A DNA stretch of 64,000 nt, from NCBI RefSeq assembly GCF_011064615.1, contig NZ_JAALJH010000012.1, forward strand, positions 87,835-151,834, given 5' to 3'. This stretch comes from Aquisphaera insulae (lineage in GTDB: Bacteria; Planctomycetota; Planctomycetia; Isosphaerales; Isosphaeraceae). A model generated the notes under the pieces. The model was not told the DNA's origin and did not search any database. It saw only the letters and a list, made by a program, of their open reading frames with translations. Both the position numbers and the translations under genes were made by a program. Shown here piece after piece: positions 1 through 7,078 of this stretch; positions within the stretch are counted from its first letter, which is position 1; each line of letters begins with the position of its first letter.

Positions 1-137
1 AGGGATCCGGAGTAGTTGTTCCAAAGGAGGCAATCATGGGGCTTGGCCGGATTGTGAAATCCTCGTAAAGAGGCGGGCTGATGCCTTCGGCGGGGTGGAG
101 AAACGAGGCCGGATTTTTCGGGCGGGGGGCGGGCCGG

Positions 138-166
138 GGCCGTCGGGATCGCGGGTCCCGACGGCC
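138..166 (-). terminator. Perfect 11-bp hairpin downstream of the FlgI-like gene
   Basis: The arms 138-148 and 156-166 are perfectly complementary over 11 bp with a 7-nt loop. The hairpin lies 22 nt beyond the stop codon of the minus-strand gene ending at 188. No T-tract follows it on the minus strand, so it would be a non-canonical terminator or an mRNA 3'-end stabiliser. The remainder of 1-187 shows no gene I can support. Confidence 0.5.
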
Positions 167-187
167 TCGCGGGCCGGATGGCGAGGA

Positions 188-2290
188 TCAGGGCTCGTCG
201 GAGGATCGCCTTCGGAAGAGGTTGAACAGCCGAGGCCGGGACGAATCCGACCCCTCGTCGGCCTTGGCCTCGGCCCCGGTCTTCTGCACGCCCGGGTCCT
301 TCTTGGCGGTCGGCGAGGGGTCAGCCGCCCCCCCCTTGCCCCCCTCGGCGCCGGCCTCGCGGGCGGCGGTCGTGGTCTCGGTCGCCTTCTCCCCGGGATC
401 GGCGGCCGTCGGGGCCTTGTCTTTGCCCTTGTCCTTGTCCCGGGCGGCGGTGGCCGACTCCTTGGCCGTGGCGGCGGAGTCGTCGTCGTCGCCCCGGCGG
501 AAGTTGAAGAAGCGGCGGATCCGCGAGGGCGGGGCCTTGGCGGCCGCCTGCTTGACCTGGGTGTCCTTCTTGGTCGAGTCCTTGCCCAGGATCGCCGCCT
601 CGAAGTAGGCCGGGCTGGCGACCGGGACCGCGTCGATCACGAGCGGCCCGGGCAGGTTCTTCTGGCGGTGGGCCGCCTCGAGGATCGACACCACCTCCGG
701 GTAGCTGGCCCCGAGGTTGCTGACCCGGCGGATCACCTCGCCGACGTCCAGCGAGGTCCGATATTTGAAGTCGCCGTCGCCGGTCCGGCTCGGGACGATC
801 TTCGAGATCTCGACCTCGGTGTTCTTGTCGGCGGCGTTCAGGAGGATCGCTCCGGTCCCCAGCACGATCGGCGGCAGGAGCTGCTGGCTCCGGCCGAAGA
901 TGACGATCTCGGACCGTCGCGACCGCGAGACGTGGATGATCGGCGGCCCCTCGGACTCCACCATGTAGAGGGCGAACGGATCCTCGGCCCGCGGGCGCTG
1001 GGTGGCAGAGGCCAGGGCGATGGCCATCGAGTCGGCGCCCTCGGCCTCCTCCTCATCCCGCTTGGGCTGCTCGATGATCCCCACGCGGCCCAGGGCCGGG
1101 TCGTTCGGGTCCAGGGTCCGGAGGGCGTTGAAGGCCCCGTAGCGGACCTCGAAGTCGGCCTCGTCCATCAGCTTGCGGAGCCTCACGTGGGAGGCGGTCT
1201 GGTCCATGGCCGCCAGGGCGGCGAGTGCGTAGGCGCGGAACTGCGGCATCTTGGCCGCGGTGTCGCCCAGGGCCTCGACGCCCGTCGGATCATCCAGGTA
1301 GGCGAGCGCCTCGCCGGCGAAGAAGCGGACCTGGGCGTTCTCGTTCTGGAGGGCCTGGCGGAGCGGCTCGGCCGCCGAGGGGCCGAGGCCCTCCAGCTTC
1401 ATGGCCGCCACGCCGCTGGTCTTCGGGTCCAGCAACTCCTTCCCCCAGGAGGCCATCCGCTTCTCGCGGAGCTCCGGGGTATCCACCATGGGGAGGAGCT
1501 GGACGACCCGGAAGAACCGGAGCTGGTTCTGGTGGTAAATGGAGGGGACCTTGAGGGTCAGATGGCCGTCGGTCTTGCCGGTGGCGGCCCCCTTCTGGGT
1601 GCCGGACTCGCTCTGGTGGAACCGGCCGTTGATCACGGTCTCGAGCATCTTCGCCGTGCGGAAGCTCCGGCGGTTCTCCATGATGACCAGGGTGAAGGGG
1701 GTTTCCTTCTTGATCTTGCCGCCGCCGAGCACCCGGCCGACCTTGGGGTTGGTCGAGTCCTTGTCGTTGCCGATCATCACCGGCCCCTGCGCCAGGGCGA
1801 GATCCTGGCTGGCCCGGGGGCTGCCGCCGGCGACCATGACCTCCCGGAGCCGGGTCATCATGAGGTAGCCGCCGGCCAGGCTCTTGGTCCCGCACGCGGG
1901 AGGGACTTCCAGCTCGACGTCGAACCGGTCCTCCGGCGTGGCGCCGGTGCGGATGGTCATCCGGACGATGACCATCGAGAACTGCGGATTGGCGAGGATC
2001 CGGTTGGGGTGCTCGACGTTGGCCTTGCCCATCTCCTCGACGAGCTGGGTCCGCCACCACGACGGCGGCGGGTCCGCGCCGGTGTTCTCGAGCCCCGCCA
2101 CGAGCCCGACGCCTTCAACCTTGGTCTCGCCGGCCTGAGGAACGAAGGCGAGATCGCCGACGGTCTCGTCGACCTTCGGTGGCGGGGGCTCCTTCTTCTT
2201 GGACGCGGCGTCCGCCTGGACCTGAGCCAGGGCCAGCAAGATGGCCAGAGCCTGGAGCGCCCGGGTCCCCCCGGGGATGAATCGCCGCAT
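188..2290 (-). CDS. FlgI-like flagellar P-ring protein with HEAT-like repeats
   Basis: A 700-residue secreted protein. The start at 2290 follows a strong AAGGAGG ribosome binding site and opens with a signal peptide (MRRFIPGGTRALQALAILLALAQ). The open frame extends further upstream but without signal or binding site. Residues about 40-270 resemble the flagellar basal-body P-ring protein FlgI: a GVGLVAGLENTG segment, a stretch like the FlgI 'LRGG' region (CGTKSLAGGYLMMTRLRE) and an LAQGPV segment. About residues 340-460 look like HEAT/Armadillo helical repeats, and the C-terminal 150 residues are low-complexity, Lys/Asp/Ala-rich. FlgI of proteobacteria is about 370 residues and lacks such an extension. 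No flagellar genes are adjacent, so a role in a P-ring or a repurposed periplasmic ring is inference. Confidence 0.7.
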   Translation of the reverse strand: MRRFIPGGTRALQALAILLALAQVQADAASKKKEPPPPKVDETVGDLAFVPQAGETKVEGVGLVAGLENTGADPPPSWWRTQLVEEMGKANVEHPNRILANPQFSMVIVRMTIRTGATPEDRFDVELEVPPACGTKSLAGGYLMMTRLREVMVAGGSPRASQDLALAQGPVMIGNDKDSTNPKVGRVLGGGKIKKETPFTLVIMENRRSFRTAKMLETVINGRFHQSESGTQKGAATGKTDGHLTLKVPSIYHQNQLRFFRVVQLLPMVDTPELREKRMASWGKELLDPKTSGVAAMKLEGLGPSAAEPLRQALQNENAQVRFFAGEALAYLDDPTGVEALGDTAAKMPQFRAYALAALAAMDQTASHVRLRKLMDEADFEVRYGAFNALRTLDPNDPALGRVGIIEQPKRDEEEAEGADSMAIALASATQRPRAEDPFALYMVESEGPPIIHVSRSRRSEIVIFGRSQQLLPPIVLGTGAILLNAADKNTEVEISKIVPSRTGDGDFKYRTSLDVGEVIRRVSNLGASYPEVVSILEAAHRQKNLPGPLVIDAVPVASPAYFEAAILGKDSTKKDTQVKQAAAKAPPSRIRRFFNFRRGDDDDSAATAKESATAARDKDKGKDKAPTAADPGEKATETTTAAREAGAEGGKGGAADPSPTAKKDPGVQKTGAEAKADEGSDSSRPRLFNLFRRRSSDEP

Positions 2291-3346
2291 CGGGCAGCCT
2301 CCTTGCACCGCTTCGGGGAGAACCCCCGGACCCGCCCCGAGAACCAGGGGCGAGCCAACCGACCGAAACCGCCCCCCCACGTCCCTGTGGAACGGGCGCC
2401 CGCGGCTCGCGATGAGCCACGACGGGCGGACCCTATCGGATGTTCCCCGACCGGTCAAGAGACTTTCTCCCCGGAACTTCTCAGATCGCCCACGTCGGCT
2501 CCGCGCCTTCGAACCACGACCCGTCCGCCACGTCGGCACAACCGAGACGGACGGTCCCCCCCATTCCCGGGAAGGAACCCCCGGCTCGATTGGGTTCGAT
2601 CGCGCGCCGGGTGTTTGGTCGACTTTGGCCTTAATGCTGTGACCACAATGTGTTGCGATTATCCGAGGGTTGGCTTTGCCCGCGGGTTTCCGTCTTCTTC
2701 GGCTGGGATGAGACCTCCTGGGTTGCGAATTCGAGGCCGGTTGGGGGCTGCTATTCTTGCGGTATCCCGAATTGGCAAAGAGCGGGCGCGGACTATCCCC
2801 CTATAGGATAATGCGCCATGATTCGCCATTTTCGCTCGCCCCGTCGCGAGATTTCTTGCATTTCGGAGAGTCTGCAAACGACGTTGTACTCGAATCGTAC
2901 GGCGTCGCCAGACTCTGCGATCAATCCCGGGTGTGCAACTGCTCCTCGATTCGAGCCTTGTCTTGAAGGGTCTTCATGTCAATGAGATAGACGAGGACGT
3001 CCGATGTCCCCAGTGCCAGCGTCCGGCCATCGTCGCTGATGGCGAGGGAATGGAGATTCAGGAGGCGATCGCGAACGTCGTCATGCAAGCGGAACGAGGC
3101 GTCAAGGAACGCCAGGGCGAATAGGCGACCGTTCGTGGGCTGACGAAAGGAAGGGAAGGCGAATTTATCCGCGGATGAACACGGATGGGGAAATGGGTCA
3201 GGGCCTGGAGGGGAGCCGGTCTTCGGGGCCAAGCATGGCGAACATCATGGAGAGAGCAGCAGTGAAGGATGGACAGCGGTTCGGGGCTCTGCTCTGAATG
3301 TCAGTCTTCCTTGATACCGAAAACTCCCACCCCAGACCGACCCGCC
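2291..3346. other. Long intergenic region with a gene remnant
   Basis: No intact gene is visible here. The part from about 2600 to 2960 is noticeably richer in A and T than the flanks and includes the upstream region of the FlgI-like gene. The minus-strand remnant at 2921-3232 is the only protein-like content. At about 3169-3188 there is a short sequence (ATCCGCGGATGAACACGGAT) that recurs in diverged form at about 5501, so it may be a dispersed repeat. Confidence 0.5.
2921..3232 (-). pseudogene. Remnant of a WD40-repeat protein C-terminus
   Basis: The minus frame ends with a segment typical of a WD40 blade (LHSLAISDDGRTLALGTSD, followed by VLVYLIDMKTL) and a short charged tail before the stop. 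The 40 or so residues before it are not convincing protein, and there is no ribosome binding site or complete propeller. In this genome WD40 domains occur at the C-termini of large kinases (compare 22237-25683). The piece therefore looks like the last blade of a lost gene. It could also be a small functional ORF, which I consider less likely. Confidence 0.5.
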
Positions 3347-5512
3347 ATGAGACAGACCTTCGTTCCGTTCTTGTTGCTGGTGCTTGTTGGGAAGCCCGTG
3401 GTCGCCGGTCCGCCGGACTGGCTCGTCGATCCTTCGCCGTTTCGGGCGACGGTCCGCGAAGAACCGGCGCGGCATGAGCTGGTCCTGGAGAACGGCCTGG
3501 CACGGCGGGTAATTCGCCTGGTGCCGGCGACAGCGACGGTGTCGCTCAAGGATCTGACGACGGGCGAGGAGCTGCTTCGGGCGGTCGGGCCGGAGGCGAG
3601 GGTCGAGTTCGACGGCAAGCCATGCGCGATTGGCGGCCTTGTCGGCCAGCCGGTGGCGAACTATCTCAAGGACGAATGGCTGGCGACGATGAAGGCCGAC
3701 CCCTCGGCCTATCGGTTCGTCGCGTGGAAGGAAGGGCCGATCGAGGCCCGGTTCGGCTGGAAGAAGCATCCCGAGTGGCTCTCTCGCGACCTCCCCTGGC
3801 CGCCGCCGGGGCGGCACGTCCGCATGACGTATGCACCGCCGCGGCCGGGGTTGCCGGAGGTCGACGTCCATTATGAGATCTACGACGGCCTGCCGCTCTT
3901 CTCGAAGTGGCTCGTCGTCCGCAACACGACGGATACGGCCGTTCGCGTGACCGGATTCTCGGCCGAGGAGATCCGGCTCGCCGAGAATGAATCCGCCGTG
4001 GACGACACGCCCGACCAGGAGCGGCCGAATCTCTGGGTGGAGACCGACTACGCGTTCCTGGCGATGAATGGCAGCCATGCCGCCCGTCAGTCTGTCTCCC
4101 TCGATCCTGATCCCGATTACCCGACCCAGGTGAACTACAACCGGACCACACGATGCCTGCTCCGCGTGGCGCCGCCGCTCGGCCCGGACCAGGTGATTGC
4201 ACCGAAGGGGACGTTCGAGTCGTTCCGGGCCTTCGAGCTCCTTCCGGGATCGACCGACCGTGAGCGTCGGGGCCTGGCCCTCCGCCGGATGTATCGGACC
4301 ATCGCGCCGTGGTCGTCCGAAAATCCCCTGATGTTCCACGTCCGGAGCGCGAAGCCGGAGGACCTGCGCCGGGCCATCGATCAGGCCGCCGACGTCGGCT
4401 TCGAGCTGCTCATCATGACGTTCGGCAGCGGCTTCGACTTCGAGAGCCGCGATCCGGCCTACCGGGCGAGGTACGCGGCGATCGTGGCCGAGGCGAAGGC
4501 CCGGGGCCTGGCGCTGGGCGGGTACTCGCTGCTGGCCTCTCGGGCCGCCGCGACACCCGCCGACAACACCCAGGGCGTCCCGGCACGCTACGGCGTGATG
4601 CCCTGCCTGGGGGCTCGCTGGGGGATCGACTACCTGGCCCAGCTTCGCTCCTTCATCCACGAAGCCGGCCTCGGCGTGCTCGAGCACGACGGCTCCTACC
4701 CGGGCGACCGCTGCAACGCGACGAATCATCCGGGGCACTCGGGCCTGGCCGATTCCCAGTGGGCCCAGTGGGCCGCGATTGCGGACTTCTACAAGTGGTG
4801 TCGGTCGGAGGGGGTCTTCCTGAACGTGCCCGACTGGTACTTCCTGACCGGCTCGAACAAGACGGGCATGGGCTATCGCGAGACGAACTGGTCGTTGCCG
4901 AGGGCCGAGCAGGAGATCATCGAGCGTCAGAACGTGTACGACGGCACGTGGACCAAGTCGCCGTCCATGGGCTGGATGTTCGTCCCCCTCACCGAGTACC
5001 AGGGCGGCGGCGCGGCGGCCACCATCGAGCCGCTGGACGCCAACCGCGACCACTACGAGGCTCGCCTGGCCAATCTGCTGGGTGCGGGAGTCCAGGCGTG
5101 CTACCGCGGGCCGCGGCTGTATGACACCGAGGCTACGCGAGCCGTCGTCAAACGCTGGGTGGATTTCTACAAGGCCCACCGGCGGAACCTCGACGGCGAC
5201 CTGATCCACCTCCGCCGCGCCGACGGCCGCGACTGGGACGGCTGGCTGCACGTCGATCCGCAAGGCCCGGAAAAGGCGCTCGCGTTCCTCTACAATCCGC
5301 TCGCTCGGCCGATCGAGCGTGAGATTCGATTCCCGCTCCATTACGCCGGCCTGTCCACCCCGGCGGAGGCCTCGATCGACGGCGGCCCCCCGATGAAAGT
5401 CACCCTCGATGCCGCCGAAAACACCACCCTCAAGCTGACAATCCCGGCCCGCGGCCGGACATGGATCCTATTTCAGCCACAGATGAAGACGGGGGGAATG
5501 ATCCACGGATGA
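3347..5512 (+). CDS. Secreted GH36-like (alpha-galactosidase-like) protein
   Basis: A 721-residue protein starting at 3347 with a signal peptide (MRQTFVPFLLLVLVGKPVVA); the upstream in-frame extension lacks one. The N-terminal third is a beta-rich region of the kind seen before the barrel in melibiase-type enzymes (VLENGLARRVIRL, SLKDLTTGEELL). The central part has barrel features, with a candidate catalytic Asp in VLEHDGSYPGDRC and the motifs GVFLNVPDWYF and WMFVPLTEY. The C-terminus is a small beta domain. The architecture suggests hydrolysis of an extracellular glycoside, but the substrate cannot be read from sequence. It may be distantly related to the gene at 59591. The family assignment is moderately secure; the specific activity is not. 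Confidence 0.6.
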   Translation: MRQTFVPFLLLVLVGKPVVAGPPDWLVDPSPFRATVREEPARHELVLENGLARRVIRLVPATATVSLKDLTTGEELLRAVGPEARVEFDGKPCAIGGLVGQPVANYLKDEWLATMKADPSAYRFVAWKEGPIEARFGWKKHPEWLSRDLPWPPPGRHVRMTYAPPRPGLPEVDVHYEIYDGLPLFSKWLVVRNTTDTAVRVTGFSAEEIRLAENESAVDDTPDQERPNLWVETDYAFLAMNGSHAARQSVSLDPDPDYPTQVNYNRTTRCLLRVAPPLGPDQVIAPKGTFESFRAFELLPGSTDRERRGLALRRMYRTIAPWSSENPLMFHVRSAKPEDLRRAIDQAADVGFELLIMTFGSGFDFESRDPAYRARYAAIVAEAKARGLALGGYSLLASRAAATPADNTQGVPARYGVMPCLGARWGIDYLAQLRSFIHEAGLGVLEHDGSYPGDRCNATNHPGHSGLADSQWAQWAAIADFYKWCRSEGVFLNVPDWYFLTGSNKTGMGYRETNWSLPRAEQEIIERQNVYDGTWTKSPSMGWMFVPLTEYQGGGAAATIEPLDANRDHYEARLANLLGAGVQACYRGPRLYDTEATRAVVKRWVDFYKAHRRNLDGDLIHLRRADGRDWDGWLHVDPQGPEKALAFLYNPLARPIEREIRFPLHYAGLSTPAEASIDGGPPMKVTLDAAENTTLKLTIPARGRTWILFQPQMKTGGMIHG

Positions 5513-5695
5513 ATACAGATAAGGAATCAAGTACGGATTGGCTGGCCCCGAAAGGCGTTCGCCTGGCTCGCTTCCCTGGGAGTCTCTGGACTCATTGCCC
5601 GGCCAAGAATTCCCAACTCTCCTTCATCTCCATTCTTCCATTTCTGTTATTTGGATCTTTATTTGTGAATATGTGGAGAAGTGATTTCTTCGTCT
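5513..5695. other. Intergenic region with a dispersed-repeat fragment
   Basis: No gene is visible between the convergent genes. At its edge (about 5501-5520) lies ATCCACGGATGAATACAGAT, a diverged copy of the sequence at about 3169. Part of the tract (5640-5690) is AT-rich compared with its surroundings. Confidence 0.4.
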
Positions 5696-5838
5696 TCATC
5701 GGTGGCCTGCTGTTTCGATGAGTTGTGTTTCGGCGTGGAGCTTGCCGGCGAGGGGGCCGGAGTCGAAATCGACGGTGGTTCGGAAGGCTTCGGGGGGGGG
5801 TTGTCGGGCACTCGGACCGAGGCCGGGCAGAAGGTGCC
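5696..5838 (-). pseudogene. Out-of-frame C-terminal continuation of the 5839-7062 gene
   Basis: Just beyond the stop codon at 5839-5841, another minus frame reads FRTTVDFDSGPLAGKLHAET and continues to a stop at 5696. This looks like genuine beta-rich coding sequence. In the frame of the upstream gene, the residues after the stop (GTFCPASVRVPDN) also look protein-like up to a run of nine G (5792-5800). The simplest reading is that the ancestral protein ran to 5696 and was disrupted by a TGA and a frameshift in the homopolymer. A sequencing error in the run would explain the frameshift but not the TGA. Confidence 0.45.
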
Positions 5839-7062
5839 TCAGGTGAAGCCGGACGTGGCGGCGTCGAGGGTTCTCGCGTCGCGGGAGGACACGAGCGTCA
5901 CCCGGGTGGTGGTGAGGTCGTCGGCGGATGGTGAGGTGATCGAGCCGCGGCAGCCGTAGTTGATCTGGAGGCCGTCGGCGGTGGTGAGTCGGGGGAGGAC
6001 CGTGATCGGCCGGCCCGACTTCCTTTCGCTCGGGGGCTCGGCGATCTCGGCCGAGAGTGCGAGGCCGTCGAGGGGGTCGATCTCCACCGAGGCCCCCTTC
6101 CCGACCGCGTGCCGGGGCTCGCCCGGTTCGAAGGCTCGTTCCGAGAATCCGTAATGCCAGGCCGGGCCGCCGGCCGGGTCGGTGAGTACGAGCGTGAAAG
6201 CCGTGAGCCGATAGGCGCCGACGGGGACAACCGCATCCGCGCCGCCGTCGACGTTGATCGCGGAGCCGTCGCGGCCGATGAGCTGGGCGTGGATTTCCGC
6301 GAGGTGGGCCCGGGTCTCCGGCCTCCGGACGGTCAGGCGAATCGTGCCGGTCCCTTCCAGGGGAGCGAACGAGAGTCGCGAGCCGGCCGGGTCGGACCGG
6401 ACGGCGTAACGGTCCGGGCCGATGCTGAGGATGGGGGTGAAGAGGAATTGCTCGGAGCTCGGGTCCCATTGGCCGTCGTCGTTGAGGTCGATCCAGATCG
6501 GGTCCATGGGGCTCGTGAAGAAGCCGTCGGTGTCGCCGTCGGTCCGGCGGGCGGCGTGGGTCCGGCCGGCGATTTCCACGGTCCCCTCGAGGTAGCCGGC
6601 GGCGGCGACGCTCAGGATCCGGCCGGTCGCGCCCAGCTTCAGGACGACCTCGCGGGGGATCTCCCGGATCGAGTCCTCCTCGGTGATCGCCACGCCGAGC
6701 GGCAGCCGCCAGGATCGGCCGTGGCCCTCGACGCGATCCCTCGCCTCGATCCGGCGGTTGCGGTCGGCGTCCACGTAGAGGTCCACGTCCCCCGGCCCCG
6801 GCCCGATTTCGTCCACCACCACGGTGACCCTCGTGGAGCCGGGACTGCCGTAGCGGAGCTGGGTATATCGCCGATGCGAGCCCCGATAGCTCACCTTCTC
6901 CGCCACGTCCTCCGGTCGCGCCGGGCTGAGGCTGACGGCTCGCCACGGCGGATGCTCGAACGCGTCGGAGGGCGGCGGGGTGATGAACCGCCATGCCGGT
7001 CTTGAGGGTGAGTCGCCGGGAGTCGCCGTCAGGATGGCGAGGAGCAGGGCCAGGAACGGCAT
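5839..7062 (-). CDS. Secreted protein of unknown function, C-terminus apparently truncated
   Basis: A 407-residue protein that starts at 7062 after a GAGGAG ribosome binding site with a signal peptide (MPFLALLLAILTATPGDS). It contains two acidic, calcium-loop-like stretches: DLYVDADRNRRIEARDRVEG and WIDLNDDGQWDPSSEQF. These resemble EF-hand-like or thrombospondin type-3-like Asp loops seen in planctomycete secreted proteins. The rest is beta-rich with no catalytic motif that I recognise. Its start lies 16 nt after the stop of the gene at 7079-9661, so the two probably form an operon. The reading frame ends at a TGA at 5839 although protein-like sequence continues beyond it in a shifted frame. 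Function unknown. Confidence 0.65.
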   Translation of the reverse strand: MPFLALLLAILTATPGDSPSRPAWRFITPPPSDAFEHPPWRAVSLSPARPEDVAEKVSYRGSHRRYTQLRYGSPGSTRVTVVVDEIGPGPGDVDLYVDADRNRRIEARDRVEGHGRSWRLPLGVAITEEDSIREIPREVVLKLGATGRILSVAAAGYLEGTVEIAGRTHAARRTDGDTDGFFTSPMDPIWIDLNDDGQWDPSSEQFLFTPILSIGPDRYAVRSDPAGSRLSFAPLEGTGTIRLTVRRPETRAHLAEIHAQLIGRDGSAINVDGGADAVVPVGAYRLTAFTLVLTDPAGGPAWHYGFSERAFEPGEPRHAVGKGASVEIDPLDGLALSAEIAEPPSERKSGRPITVLPRLTTADGLQINYGCRGSITSPSADDLTTTRVTLVSSRDARTLDAATSGFT

Positions 7063-7078
7063 GGTGGGAGTCTCCTCG

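Noticed and set aside
95..2806. Plus-strand 903-codon open frame opposite the FlgI-like gene
   Set aside because: No protein-like motifs; Gly/Arg/Leu-rich translation. The minus strand has a ribosome binding site, signal peptide and FlgI-like segments.
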